DNA from: Nocardia tengchongensis
Lineage (GTDB): Bacteria > Actinomycetota > Actinomycetes > Mycobacteriales > Mycobacteriaceae
Assembly: GCF_018362975.1 (NCBI RefSeq)
Contig: NZ_CP074371.1
Span: 806,001 to 870,000, forward strand
Direction of reading: 5' to 3'
DNA: 64,000 nucleotides
Shown here piece after piece: positions 18,495-29,294 of this stretch. The first letter of the stretch is position 1; each line of letters starts with the position of its first letter. The translations under genes were made by a program, and so were the position numbers. The notes below the pieces were generated by a model. The model saw only the letters and a list, made by a program, of their open reading frames with translations. It made no database searches and was not told the origin of the DNA.

Positions 18495-19346
18495 TCAGCT
18501 CAGCGCGGCCCGGAAGACCTCGGCCACCAGGGTGGTCGGGCGGCCCAGCAGCCGCTGCAGGTCACCGGAATCGACAGCCAGGATGCCGTTCGCGATCCCG
18601 GCATCGGCGTCGGCCAGCGCCGCGGCGTACCCGGCGTCCAGACCCGCGCCCTGCAGGGCGGCGGCGTAGTCGGCCTGCGGCAGGTCCTGGTAGCGCACCG
18701 GCTTGCCGGACACCTCCGAGATCACCTGCGCCAGTTCGGCATACGAGAGCGTCTCGTCGCCGCCGAGTTCGTAGACCTTGCCCTCGTGGCCGTCGGTGGT
18801 GAGCACGCGGGCGGCGGCCTCGGCGTAGTCGGCGCGGGCCGCGCCCGATACCTTGCCGTCCCCGGCCGCGCCGTGCAGCACGCCGCCCTCGACGGCGTGG
18901 GCCAGGCCGCCGGCGTAGTTCTCCCAGTACCAGCCGTTGCGCAGCAGGGTGGTCGGGATGGCGGCTCCGGCCAGCACCGCCTCGGTGCCGGTGTGCTCCT
19001 GCGCGAGGATCAGCGGATTGCGGTCGGCCTGCGGAATGCTGGTGTAGGCGAGCAGTCGCACGCCCGCGGCCTCGGCGGCGCGCAGCACGTTGGTGTGCTG
19101 GGCGACGCGCTTGCCGAACTCGTTGCCCGAGATCAGCAGGACGCGGTCGACGCCCGCGAAGGCGCGCTCGAGCGCCGCCGGATCATCGAAGCTCGCGACC
19201 CGCACCTCGACGCCGCGCGCGGCCAGATCGGCCACCTTGGCGGGATCGCGGACCACGGCGACCACGGGCTGCGACCCGTCCTTCAACAGCGCCTCGACGA
19301 CCAGGCGACCCAGCTGACCACTTGCTCCGGTGACTGCGACGGTCAT
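18495..19346 (-). CDS. NAD(P)H:quinone oxidoreductase of the QorB/YtfG type
   Basis: A 283-residue atypical short-chain dehydrogenase. It has the N-terminal NAD(P) motif VTGASGQLGRLVVEALL, RVLLISGNEFGKRVAQHTNV, and LRNGWYWENYAGGL, all usual for NmrA/QorB-like quinone reductases. ATG 19346 has a GGAGG Shine-Dalgarno sequence. It is divergent from an HxlR regulator with a palindromic site in between, the arrangement known for redox-sensing QorR/HxlR regulators that control quinone reductase genes. The electron acceptor is inferred from family only. Confidence 0.88.
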   Translation of the reverse strand: MTVAVTGASGQLGRLVVEALLKDGSQPVVAVVRDPAKVADLAARGVEVRVASFDDPAALERAFAGVDRVLLISGNEFGKRVAQHTNVLRAAEAAGVRLLAYTSIPQADRNPLILAQEHTGTEAVLAGAAIPTTLLRNGWYWENYAGGLAHAVEGGVLHGAAGDGKVSGAARADYAEAAARVLTTDGHEGKVYELGGDETLSYAELAQVISEVSGKPVRYQDLPQADYAAALQGAGLDAGYAAALADADAGIANGILAVDSGDLQRLLGRPTTLVAEVFRAALS

Positions 19347-19389
19347 GACTACCTCCAAGGTGGATGGAATGAACTGCTCTCTCGACGTG

Positions 19390-19404
19390 TACTAACTAAT
19401 AGTA
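19390..19404. promoter_or_regulatory. HxlR operator candidate between qorB-like and hxlR-like genes
   Basis: TACTA-ACTAA-TAGTA has perfect five-base arms. It is AT-rich in a GC-rich region and lies 44 bases upstream of the reductase start. Spaced TAGTA-type palindromes are typical of HxlR/DUF24 sites. Confidence 0.6.
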
Positions 19405-19455
19405 AGCACATCCCATTCCCGCACCGCTACCCGAATGGCAGGTAATCTGAATCTC

Positions 19456-19854
19456 ATGACCGCACGGCCTCCCGAACAGTCCTTCACGGACGACCCGACC
19501 CTGGAAGCCGACGTCTTCGCCCGCAACTGCGCCTCCCGCCCGGTCCTGCAGGACGTCGCCAGCCGCTGGGGCGTGCTCGCCCTGGCCGCCCTGCGCGAGG
19601 GCCCCTACCGGTTCTCGGCGCTGCGCCGGCGCGTGGACGGCATCTCCGAGCGCATGCTCTCCCAGACCCTGCAGACCCTGGAACGCGACGGCATGGTCAA
19701 TCGCGAAGTCCAGCAGTCCATCCCGCCGGTCGTCGAGTACACCCTCACCGACCTGGGCGCGCAGGTCGCCGACCAGCTGTTCGGCCTGATCGACATCCTC
19801 GAGTCCAATATCGCGAAGATCGAAGCGGCCCAGGCCGCTTACCACCGCCAGTAG
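19456..19854 (+). CDS. HxlR-family (DUF24) transcriptional regulator
   Basis: A 132-residue winged-helix regulator. The typical HxlR core is visible: CASRPVLQDVASRWGVLALA, FSALRRRVDGISERMLSQTL, and LTDLGAQVADQLFGLID. One Cys sits near the N-terminus (FARNCASRP); in QorR-like members such a Cys senses quinones or oxidants, so redox control of the divergent quinone reductase is a reasonable inference. I use ATG 19456; an in-frame ATG at 19435 is possible. The deaminase gene follows after eight bases. Confidence 0.88.
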   Translation: MTARPPEQSFTDDPTLEADVFARNCASRPVLQDVASRWGVLALAALREGPYRFSALRRRVDGISERMLSQTLQTLERDGMVNREVQQSIPPVVEYTLTDLGAQVADQLFGLIDILESNIAKIEAAQAAYHRQ

Positions 19855-19862
19855 GGAGCCGC

Positions 19863-20342
19863 ATGTCCGCCGATACCGATCTGCACTACCTGGAACGTTG
19901 CGTGGAGCTGGCCGAGGAGGCCCTCGACGCCGGCGACGAGCCCTTCGGGTCACTGCTGGTCGACGCCGACGGGAAAGTCCTGACCGAGGACCGCAATCGC
20001 GTCTCCGGCGGCGACGCCACCCGCCACCCCGAATTCGAGCTGGCCCGCTGGGCCGCCGACCACCTCACCCCCGAACAGCGCGCGACCGCCACCGTCTACA
20101 CCTCCGGCGAACACTGCGCCATGTGCTCGGCCGCCCACGCCTGGGTCGGCCTGGGCCGCATCGTCTACGCCGCCTCCACCGCCCAGCTCACCGACTGGCT
20201 CAACGAGTTCGGCGTCCCCGCGGGCCCGATCCGCCCCCTCGCCATCCAAGAGGTCGCCCCCGGCATCCCGGTCTCCGGCCCCTTCCCCGAACTCACCGAC
20301 CGCGTCTACGCCCTCCACCGCCGCCTCCACCTGGCGAACTGA
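19863..20342 (+). CDS. Nucleoside (cytidine/guanine-type) deaminase
   Basis: A 159-residue zinc-dependent deaminase. Zinc and catalytic residues are visible as HPEFE (His ligand and proton-shuttle Glu, about residues 57-61) and TSGEHCAMC (two Cys ligands, about residues 80-88). The usual PCxxC has His in place of Pro. Family members deaminate cytosine, guanine or related bases; the substrate cannot be decided from sequence alone. ATG 19863 has GGGAG upstream and lies eight bases after the HxlR gene stop, so the two are probably cotranscribed. A strong terminator follows. Confidence 0.88.
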   Translation: MSADTDLHYLERCVELAEEALDAGDEPFGSLLVDADGKVLTEDRNRVSGGDATRHPEFELARWAADHLTPEQRATATVYTSGEHCAMCSAAHAWVGLGRIVYAASTAQLTDWLNEFGVPAGPIRPLAIQEVAPGIPVSGPFPELTDRVYALHRRLHLAN

Positions 20343-20354
20343 CCACGAAATACG

Positions 20355-20400
20355 AAAAAGGCCCGGTGCCAGCGTTTTTCGCTGGCACCGGGCCTTTTCT
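20355..20400. terminator. Bidirectional terminator between the deaminase and lpdA
   Basis: A perfect stem of about 18 base pairs (AAAGGCCCGGTGCCAGCG and its complement) with a TTTTT loop, A-rich on the left and TTTTCT on the right. It serves both convergent genes. Confidence 0.95.
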
Positions 20401-20406
20401 TCGAGA

Positions 20407-21810
20407 TCAGAAGTTGATCATGTGGCCGGCGAGGCCGTGGATCGCTTCCTGGAGGGCTTCCGACAAAGTCGGGTGGGTGTGGACGTTGCGGGCCAGCTCG
20501 TTGACCGTCAGGTCCCACTTCTGGGCCAGGGTCAGTTCCGGCAGCAGTTCGGAGACGTCGGGGCCGATGAGGTGGCCGCCGATGAGTTCGCCGTACTTGT
20601 TGTCGGAGATCAGCTTCACGAAGCCCTGCGCATCGCCGAGGCCGTGCGCCTTGCCGTTGGCGGTGAACGGGAAGGTGGCGACCTTCACGTCATAGCCCTC
20701 GGCGCGGGCCTGCTCTTCGGTGAGACCGAAGGAGGCGACCTGCGGCTGGCAGAAGGTGGCGCGCGGCATCATCCGGTAGTCGCCCAGTGCCTGGGTCTCG
20801 GCGCCCGCGATGGTCTCCGCGGCCACCACGCCCTGCGCCTCGGCGACGTGCGCGAGTTGCAGCATGGCGGTGACGTCGCCGATGGCGTAGATGCCGGGGA
20901 CGTTGGTGCGCATGAAGTCGTCGATGGCGATGGCGCCACGGTCGGTGAGCGCGACACCGGTGCTCTCCAGGCCGTAGCCCTGCACGCGCGGCGCGAAGCC
21001 GACGGCCTGCAGCACCTTGTCGACGGTGACGGTCTCGATGGCGCCGGACTTGTTGTCCTTGATGGCGACGGTCACCTTGGAGCCGTCGTCGTCGATGGAC
21101 TGCACGGCGGCACCGGTGGTGATGGTGATGCCGAGCTTCTTGTACGCCTTGGTGATCTCCTTGGAGACGTCGGCGTCCTCGTTGGGCAGTGCGCGGTCGA
21201 GGAACTCGACGATGCGGACGTCCACGCCGTAGTTCTTGAGGACGTAGCCGAACTCCATGCCGATGGCGCCCGCACCCACGATGAGGATGGAGCCCGGCAG
21301 GTCACGGGTGAGGATCTGCTCCTCGTAGGTGACCACGTTCGCGGACAGCGAGGTACCCGGCAGCAGCTTGGTCTCGGTACCGGTCGCGATGATCACGTTG
21401 TCGTACGTGATCTCCTCGGTGCCGCCCTTGGTCAGCGCGACCGAGAGCGACTTCGGACCGGTGAACGTGCCCGTCCCGTCGAACTCGTCGATCTTGTTCT
21501 TCTTCATCAGGAAGTGGACGCCCTTGACCCGGCCGTCCGCGACCTTGCGGCTGCGGTCGAACGCCGCGCCGAAGTCGAAGGTCGCGTTACCCGAGATACC
21601 GAAGGTCTTCGCTTCCTTGGTGAAGATATGAGCCAGCTCCGCGTTGCGCAGCAGTGCCTTGGACGGAATGCAGCCCACGTTCAGGCACACGCCACCCCAG
21701 TATTTCTGCTCGACGATCGCTGTTCGCAGGCCGAGTTGAGCGGCGCGAATCGCGGCGACATAACCGCCGGGACCAGCGCCGAGAACGACGACATCGTAGT
21801 GGGAAGTCAC
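20407..21810 (-). CDS. lpdA: Dihydrolipoyl dehydrogenase
   Basis: A 467-residue pyridine-nucleotide-disulfide oxidoreductase. It reoxidises dihydrolipoyl groups of E2 components of 2-oxoacid dehydrogenase complexes with NAD, using FAD. Motifs are the FAD site [20 protein letters not shown], redox pair [21 protein letters not shown] site [17 protein letters not shown], and the C-terminal His-Glu active-site region ([18 protein letters not shown]) that acts across the dimer. Start GTG 21810. The length and C-terminus match actinobacterial Lpd. It stands alone between a terminator and the dipeptidase gene. Confidence 0.96.
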   Translation of the reverse strand: MTSHYDVVVLGAGPGGYVAAIRAAQLGLRTAIVEQKYWGGVCLNVGCIPSKALLRNAELAHIFTKEAKTFGISGNATFDFGAAFDRSRKVADGRVKGVHFLMKKNKIDEFDGTGTFTGPKSLSVALTKGGTEEITYDNVIIATGTETKLLPGTSLSANVVTYEEQILTRDLPGSILIVGAGAIGMEFGYVLKNYGVDVRIVEFLDRALPNEDADVSKEITKAYKKLGITITTGAAVQSIDDDGSKVTVAIKDNKSGAIETVTVDKVLQAVGFAPRVQGYGLESTGVALTDRGAIAIDDFMRTNVPGIYAIGDVTAMLQLAHVAEAQGVVAAETIAGAETQALGDYRMMPRATFCQPQVASFGLTEEQARAEGYDVKVATFPFTANGKAHGLGDAQGFVKLISDNKYGELIGGHLIGPDVSELLPELTLAQKWDLTVNELARNVHTHPTLSEALQEAIHGLAGHMINF

Positions 21811-21938
21811 GGGTTCGAGACTAGACCTGTTGCCGGGTGCTCACTCAGCCATCCCCCGCCCGGGTGAGACGCGGGCCACGTGAAAGCGGTCACTCCCAGG
21901 GTCCAGAAGCGACCGATCAGTTCGTCATGCTGGGCGAA

Positions 21939-22940
21939 TCACCCGCGCCAGACCTGCCGGGCCACGCGCGCGAAATTGCCGCCGAAGACGGCCGCGCGGT
22001 CGTTGTCGGAGAACCCGCGGGCGGCGAGCGCCGCGTCCAGTCCGCGCACGCCCGAGGTGCCGAGCAGATCTTCCGGTGGCGTCCACTGCAATTGGCCGTA
22101 CCGGGTGTACTCCTCGGAGTAGCTCTCCGGGTTGGTGGCCAGCTCGTTGTTGAAGTCGTCGGCGTCGAAGGAGTAGTCGGAGCCGACACCGATGTGCTCG
22201 ATACCGACCAGTTCCGCCCCGTAGGCGATGTGGTCCGCCATCGCCTCCACCCGCCCGGCATGGTCGTCGGGCTCGTTGCGACCCAGGAAGATGCCGACGC
22301 CGTTGATGCCGATCACGCCGCCGGTGGCCGCGCACGCCTTGGCCTGCTCGTCGCCGATATTGCGCGGATGTGCCCACAGCGCCGCGAGATTCGAGTGGCT
22401 GTAGATCATCGGGACGCTGGTGGTCTCGGCGATATCCAGGCCGGTGCGGCGCGAGCAGTGCGAGCCGTCGGCGAACACGCCCACCTCGTTGAGGGTGCGG
22501 ATCAGATCGCGCCCGTAGCCGGTGAGACCGGTGTCCTCGGTGTCGAGGCAGCCGCAGCCGGCGGCATTGGCGTGGTTGTAGGTGGGCAGCAGTGAACGCA
22601 GGCCGAGTTCGTGGAACAGCTCGACATTGCCGAGATCGCCTTCCAGCGGCCCGGCGTCCTCGAGGTCGAAGGCCAGCGCGATGGTGGCCTCGCTCTCGGC
22701 GGTGGGCGTGACCGGCCAGGCGTCCTCGACGCTGTGCACCAGGCGGAACCGGCCGTCGGTCAACGCATCTCGCCGGAACTGGGTGACGAGTTCCAGCGAC
22801 TCGCGCGTGGATTGCGGCGAATACCCGATATTCAGCGACAGATACGAGCCCAGCGGATACCGCGTCAGCTCGGTCACGTCCGCGATCGGCAGCAGCGGCA
22901 GGCAGCAGTGTTGTTCCCACAACCGGGGCTCAGGCGACAC
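21939..22940 (-). CDS. Membrane-dipeptidase (renal dipeptidase, M19) family protein with altered metal motif
   Basis: A 333-residue TIM-barrel hydrolase of the M19 family. Conserved segments include ATIALAFDLEDAGPLEGD (bridging Glu region), LLPTYNHANAAGCGC, GVFADGSHCSRRTG, TSVPMIYSHSNLAAL, and the C-terminal EHIGVGSDYSFD. The usual N-terminal HxD metal motif (typically DGHNDLP) reads EQHCCLPL, so a Cys stands where the Asp ligand is expected. It could be a dipeptidase-like amidohydrolase with other specificity. There is no signal peptide. The start GTG/ATG choice at 22940 is uncertain by a few residues. Confidence 0.82.
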   Translation of the reverse strand: MSPEPRLWEQHCCLPLLPIADVTELTRYPLGSYLSLNIGYSPQSTRESLELVTQFRRDALTDGRFRLVHSVEDAWPVTPTAESEATIALAFDLEDAGPLEGDLGNVELFHELGLRSLLPTYNHANAAGCGCLDTEDTGLTGYGRDLIRTLNEVGVFADGSHCSRRTGLDIAETTSVPMIYSHSNLAALWAHPRNIGDEQAKACAATGGVIGINGVGIFLGRNEPDDHAGRVEAMADHIAYGAELVGIEHIGVGSDYSFDADDFNNELATNPESYSEEYTRYGQLQWTPPEDLLGTSGVRGLDAALAARGFSDNDRAAVFGGNFARVARQVWRG

Positions 22941-23023
22941 GCCGCAATCCTACTGACGAGGCGCGGCGGTCACCGGCAACACGTTCGCGACCGGCGAACA
23001 CCGCCCTGGGCAACAATGAGGGC

Positions 23024-25089
23024 ATGACCGGTGTTGAAGCGGGCGTGACTGATCCCTACCTGTGGCTCGAAGAAGTCGAGAGCGAACGCGCGCTGAGTTG
23101 GGCGCAAGCGCGGAACGCGGTGTCGAAGGAGCGTTTCGCGTGCACCGAGCGCTTCGGCGAACTCGAGGCGCGGGTGCTGGCCATGCTCGACACCGACACC
23201 CGCATCGCCTATCCGAGCCGGCGCGGCCCGTGGCTCTACAACTACTGGCGCGACCGCGAGCACCCGAAGGGGCTGTGGCGGCGCACCACCTTCGCCGAGT
23301 ACGCGAAGGCCGAGCCGGACTGGGAGATCCTCATCGACCTGGACGCGCTCTCGGCGGCCGAGGGCGAGAACTGGGTGTGGGGCGGCGCGGCGGTGAAGCG
23401 GCCGGAGCAGCGGCGCGCCCTGATCAGCCTGTCCCGGGGCGGCGCGGACGCCAAGGTGGTCCGCGAATTCGACATCGAGGCAAAGGCTTTCATCGAGCCA
23501 GCGGACGGCGCTTCCATCTACCCGAAGCCAAATCCGATTTCGCGTGGATCGATCACGACACCCTGTACGTGGGCACGGATTTCGGTCCGGGCTCGCTCAC
23601 CGACTCCGGTTACCCGCGGGTGGTGAAGCGCTGGCGGCGCGGAACCCCGTTGGCGGAGGCCGAATTCGTGTACGAAGGGCTGGCCGGTGACGTGGCCGTC
23701 TCGGCGGGCTACGACCGCACGCCCGGCTACGAACGGCACTACCTGAGCCGCGCCACCGACTTCTTCAACGAAGAGGTCTACCTGCTCGAGTCCGGCGACA
23801 GCCGACGTTTGATCGAGGCGCCCACCGACGCCACCGTGTCCTGGTTCCGGGACTGGCTGCTGGTGCGCCTGAAGACGGCGTGGGAGGTGAACGGAATCAC
23901 CCACCCGGCCGGCGCGCTGCTGGCCGCGAATTTCGAGGAATTCCTGTCCGGTGCACGCGATTTCGACGTGCTGTTCACCCCGGACCCGCACACCGCGCTG
24001 CACGGCTACAGCTGGACCGAGCATCATCTGCTGCTGGCCACCCTGCGCGACGTGCAGACCGAACTGCACGTGCTCACCCCCGGCCCGGACGGCTGGACCC
24101 GCGCCCCGCTGGCGGACGCCCCGTCCATGTCCACCACCACCGTCATGAACCTGGACCGGCTGGAGGGCGGCGACGAGTTCATGCTGTCCACCAGTAGTTT
24201 CACCAGTCCGGCCACGCTCATGTCGAGTTCGGTGGGCGGCGCGGTGGAGGTGCTGAAGCAGGAGCCCGCGTTCTTCGACGCCGACGGCATGGAGACCGAG
24301 CAGTTCTTCGCCCGTTCCGACGACGGCACCGAGATCCCGTATTTCGTGATCCGCCACCGTGATCGCCGGGGCACCCCGGGACCGACCGTGATGTCCGGCT
24401 ACGGCGGTTTCGAGGTCTCCCGTCGTCCCGCCTACAGCGGCGCGGCCGGCATGGGCTGGCTGGAACGCGGCGGCACCTACGTGATGACCAATATCCGCGG
24501 CGGCGGCGAGTACGGCCCGGAATGGCACACCTCGGTGCTGAAGGCCAACCGGCACAAGGCGTACGAGGATTTCGCGGCCGTCGCCCGGGATCTGGTGGCG
24601 CGCGGCATCACCACCCACGACCAGCTGGGCGCGGTCGGCGGCAGCAATGGCGGCCTGCTGATGGGCGTCATGCTGACCCGGTATCCGGAGTTGTTCGGGG
24701 CCATCGTGTGCCAGGTGCCGCTGCTGGACATGAAGCGCTATCACCTGCTGCTGGCGGGCGCGTCCTGGATCGCGGAGTACGGCGACCCGGACAAGCCCGA
24801 GGAGTGGGAGTACATCTCGAAGTACTCGCCGTACCAGAACACCAGCGCGGACCGGACCTATCCGCCGATCCTGCTGGCCACCTCCACCCGCGACGACCGC
24901 GTGCACCCCGGTCACGCGCGAAAGATGGCCGCGCTGCTGGAATCCGAGGGCCACGACGTCTGGTACTACGAGAACATCGAGGGCGGCCACGGCGGCGCGG
25001 CCGACAACAAGCAGTCGGCGTTCCAGGCCGCGCTGATCTACGAGTTCTTCCTCCAGCAGCTGATGGACGGTGCCGCCGGCGGCGCGTGA
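23024..25089 (+). CDS. Prolyl oligopeptidase family serine peptidase, frameshifted as sequenced
   Basis: About 688 residues, with an N-terminal beta-propeller (DPYLWLEEVESERALSWAQA at residues 10-29) and a C-terminal alpha/beta-hydrolase domain. The catalytic Ser is in AVGGSNGGLLMG, Asp in TSTRDDRVHPGHA, and His in IEGGHGGAAD. The family cleaves short peptides after proline or related residues in the cytoplasm. At about bases 23505-23515 the frame changes by -1: upstream KAFIEPADG is in frame 2, downstream FHLPEAKSDFAWIDHDTLYV is in frame 1. A single missing G or C would explain this. Otherwise the gene is complete from ATG 23024 to TGA. Confidence 0.88.
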
Positions 25090-25151
25090 TCGCCACTAGG
25101 ATTGCGACTTGTTGCTTAGGTCGGGTTCGACCATTCGAGCAAGGAGTCGAC

Positions 25152-27017
<1,866 letters not shown>

Positions 27018-27044
27018 CCGGGTCCCGGTCGCCGCGCGGTCGGA

Positions 27045-27896
27045 TCAGCGGTCCCGGAGCCATTTTTCGACGTAGTCGATGGTGGAACCCGGATCGCTGA
27101 TCCAGCCGTTGTGTCCGAGCGGGGCCGGATTGTGCCAGGTGGTGATGTCGGCTTCGGGCAGCTTGGCGAGCAATTGGCGGGCCGAGCCGCGCGGGGTCAG
27201 TTCGTCGCCGGTCATGGTGATCGACAGCACCGGCAGTTTCAGCCGCCCGATGCGCTCCTCGTAGTCGATATCGGCTCCGGCGGGCTGGAATCGGCCGGTG
27301 CGGGCCAGGCGCGCCCAATCGGCGATGAGCGCCTTGGACTGCCGCCCGAAGCCGCCCGCGGTGATGATGTCGCCCGGCCAGAACCCGGCCAGGTTGGCGG
27401 TCAGCGACAGCGCCGCGCTGCCGACCGCGGCCAGCCCCGAGTAGCCGCGGAAATGCGGTGTGCCGGACGCGATGAGGATGAGCCCGCCCAGCCGGCCCCG
27501 GATCCGGGAGGCGTACATGACACCGAGCTGGCCACCCATGCTGTGGCCCAGCAGGTACGGGGTGCTGTCGGGGAAGCGCAGGCGCACGGCCTCGAACATG
27601 GCGGGGAAGTCCACCGCGACCAGTTCCTGATAGCCGTAGCCGGCCGGGCCGGGCGCCGGCTGACTGCCGTTGCCGCGGACCTCCAGTAGCGCCACGTCGA
27701 ACCCGCGTTCCGCCAACGGCATTCCGAACAGCGAGTAGTACTCCCCCGGTACGCCCAGGCCGGGCGCGATCACCACCACCGGGCGCGGCGTGTCGGCGGT
27801 GATCGGATGCCGGTGCGCGCCCTTGGCGGGGATCAGCCGCACCGGCACCGTGGTCCCGTCGGGCAGCTGGATCGGCACCGTCTCCATGATCGGCAC
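27045..27896 (-). CDS. Alpha/beta hydrolase, serine-aminopeptidase-like (Hydrolase_4)
   Basis: A 283-residue hydrolase. The strand-turn motif VVVIAPGLGVPGEYYSLFGM sits near residues 40-59. The nucleophile elbow is YLLGHSMGGQLGVM at about residues 113-126, an acid is in TMTGDELTPRG, and the His is in APLGHNGWI. The profile resembles the Hydrolase_4/monoglyceride-lipase-like group. No substrate can be named. The start may be GTG 27896 or ATG 27887; neither has a clear Shine-Dalgarno sequence. It is convergent with the aspartase fusion gene and lies downstream of the TetR gene on the same strand. Confidence 0.85.
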   Translation of the reverse strand: MPIMETVPIQLPDGTTVPVRLIPAKGAHRHPITADTPRPVVVIAPGLGVPGEYYSLFGMPLAERGFDVALLEVRGNGSQPAPGPAGYGYQELVAVDFPAMFEAVRLRFPDSTPYLLGHSMGGQLGVMYASRIRGRLGGLILIASGTPHFRGYSGLAAVGSAALSLTANLAGFWPGDIITAGGFGRQSKALIADWARLARTGRFQPAGADIDYEERIGRLKLPVLSITMTGDELTPRGSARQLLAKLPEADITTWHNPAPLGHNGWISDPGSTIDYVEKWLRDR

Positions 27897-27971
27897 GCTA
27901 CCCGCAAAGTTCGCGCCCGTCCGCGAGGCAGCGGACGGGCGCGAAAGGTCGTCGGAAGGTGGGTGTTCGGG

Positions 27972-28604
27972 TCAGGCGCTGACCGCGCCCATGATGATGC
28001 GGCGCAGCACCCGGATGACGTCGTCGAGCGGCTGCCGCGGCTCCGAACCGCTCCAGGCGTCGACCACGTAGTTCACCGCGCCGATGATGGCGAGCACGCG
28101 CATTTCGTAGTCCCCGGGCGGGATCTCGCCGTGCAGGGCGGCGTCCTCGGCGGCGCTGGCCAGCAGCGCACCCCAGGCGCGGCGCAGTTCCAGGCGGAAT
28201 TTCTCCACCTTGGGTCCCGCCCCGACGACTTCGACGAGCGCGACTCTGGCCTTGCGCGGGTCGCGTCCGATGGACTCGATGTAGGCGCGGACCGCCGCGT
28301 CGATGATCTCGATGGCGCTGGCGTCGGAGTGCTCGGCGATGGTGGCCGCCACGGCTTCCCGGGATTCGCGATCGATGTGCTCGTAGAGCTCGAGCAGCAG
28401 CGACTCACGACCCGTGAACTCCTCGTAGAACTGTCTGGAGGAGAGACCGGCGTCCTTGCAGATGGCCCCGACGGAACTGTTGGCGTATCCGTCGCGCGCG
28501 AACACCGTGAGCCCGGACTCCAGAAAACGCGCACGACGCTGCCGCTGCCGGTCTTCTACGGGCTGCCCGGCGTACATTCTTCCCGCGTTCGTTTCCTGTG
28601 ACAT
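27972..28604 (-). CDS. TetR-family transcriptional regulator
   Basis: A 210-residue regulator with the HTH at about residues 30-75 (GLTVFARDGYANSSVGAICK, AGLSSRQFYEEFTGRESLLL). The C-terminal ligand domain is helical and unassigned. I chose ATG 28604 (MSQETNAGRM); a longer frame starts inside the upstream hairpin and is unlikely. Upstream lies GGTATTGTC rather than a Shine-Dalgarno sequence, so the mRNA may be nearly leaderless. The hydrolase gene follows 75 bases downstream and may be its target or partner. Confidence 0.88.
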   Translation of the reverse strand: MSQETNAGRMYAGQPVEDRQRQRRARFLESGLTVFARDGYANSSVGAICKDAGLSSRQFYEEFTGRESLLLELYEHIDRESREAVAATIAEHSDASAIEIIDAAVRAYIESIGRDPRKARVALVEVVGAGPKVEKFRLELRRAWGALLASAAEDAALHGEIPPGDYEMRVLAIIGAVNYVVDAWSGSEPRQPLDDVIRVLRRIIMGAVSA

Positions 28605-28620
28605 TGCGCCAGACAATACC

Positions 28621-28657
28621 GAAGGGCCCGATCCCCTCGTCATGGATCGGGCCCTTC
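28621..28657. terminator. Strong hairpin upstream of the TetR gene
   Basis: A perfect 14-base stem, GAAGGGCCCGATCC and its complement, with a nine-base loop. It lies just downstream (minus strand) of the small reading frame ending at 28673, so it probably ends that transcript, although the minus strand lacks a T-run. Confidence 0.7.
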
Positions 28658-28672
28658 GTTTGAACCTTCGAC

Positions 28673-28842
28673 TTACCGCGCGTTAGCCGAAAGTTGGCTC
28701 AGTGACTTCGGGTCGTGCGACGCACCCGGGACGGTGGGTATAGGCAGGGGAACCGTCCCGAGTTCGGTACGCGGGTCCGGGGGGAGGAACTCGCGGGCCG
28801 ATGTCGCATTGACCCGAAAGTCACTGATCGTTTGCCGTTCAT
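28673..28842 (-). CDS. Candidate small gene, possibly frameshifted
   Basis: A minus-strand frame ending at TAA 28675-28673 reads like a real protein tail: FRVNATSAREFLPPDP, then ELGTVPLPIPTVPG and a C-terminal SLSQLSANAR, followed directly by a strong hairpin. No normal start lies in that frame. An ATG at 28842-28840 is one base out of frame; adding one A in GGCAAACG would join it as MNGK then TISDFRVNATSA, giving about 56 residues. Uncorrected, the ATG frame ends at 28699. I do not recognise a family. It is supported only by protein-like composition, C/G at many third positions, and the hairpin. Confidence 0.35.
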
Positions 28843-28996
28843 CACGATACAGAGCAGGCGAACTGGACGGAATACTTTTGGAGGATCTTTTTAGTTTTTA
28901 TTTGACCGACCCTCGCGACGCGCCGCCGGACCAGGGCGGGAGCTTACGCAGGGGCGGAGTACCCCGCGGCCCGCAGGCTAATCCGGACACGAAAAA

Positions 28997-29030
28997 AGGG
29001 CCCGAACCTCGCATACGAGGCCGAGCCCTT
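28997..29030 (-). terminator. Terminator of the small ORF at 29081-29164
   Basis: Outer AAGGGC/GCCCTT and inner CCTCG/CGAGG pairings form an imperfect stem; on the minus strand it is followed by TTTTTTCGTG. This marks the end of a minus-strand transcript for which the only candidate gene is the 27-codon frame just upstream. Confidence 0.7.
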
Positions 29031-29080
29031 CCGCATCGCTCCGACACCCGTTCAGTTGCCGAAAGATGGCGCTCGCGTGG

Positions 29081-29164
29081 CTACTTGGCAGAAAGGCTCG
29101 CCGAGCCGGTAGCCAGGAGCTTCAGAAGCGTCTGAGAAAGAACATCCGAAAGGAAGTTCGCCAT
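29081..29164 (-). CDS. Very small hydrophobic/amphipathic peptide (27 aa)
   Basis: An ATG at 29164-29162 with a GGAG Shine-Dalgarno sequence (GGAGCACCACC before the ATG) opens a frame of 27 codons ending in TAG. The peptide begins MANFLSDVLSQTLLKLLA and ends GSASLSAK. It is rich in Leu with sparse charges, as in an amphipathic helix. A terminator with a T6 run follows 50 bases downstream. Leader, frame and terminator together make a plausible free-standing small gene. The function is unknown; size and character recall small membrane-active or channel-forming peptides of mycolate actinomycetes, but I cannot show homology. It lies 131 bases downstream of the peroxidase-like gene on the same strand. 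Confidence 0.45.
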   Translation of the reverse strand: MANFLSDVLSQTLLKLLATGSASLSAK

Positions 29165-29294
29165 GGTGGTGCTCCGATCCGAACGGTTGCCAGTGCCGTC
29201 ACTGACTGTTTGCCACCCGGACGATACCGAGCCGGCACCCGCCGAGGGAAGTTTTCGGACGAACTTTCTAGAACCAAGCCGAGAGAGCGCTAGA

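Noticed and set aside
23062..25089. Prolyl oligopeptidase starting at 23062
   Set aside because: The first 150 codons in that frame are Arg/Gly-rich shadow; the true N-terminus is in the neighbouring frame from ATG 23024.
28734..29135. Plus-strand frame of 133 codons
   Set aside because: Arg-rich, no leader, no motif, and it overlaps minus-strand terminators and the small-gene candidates.
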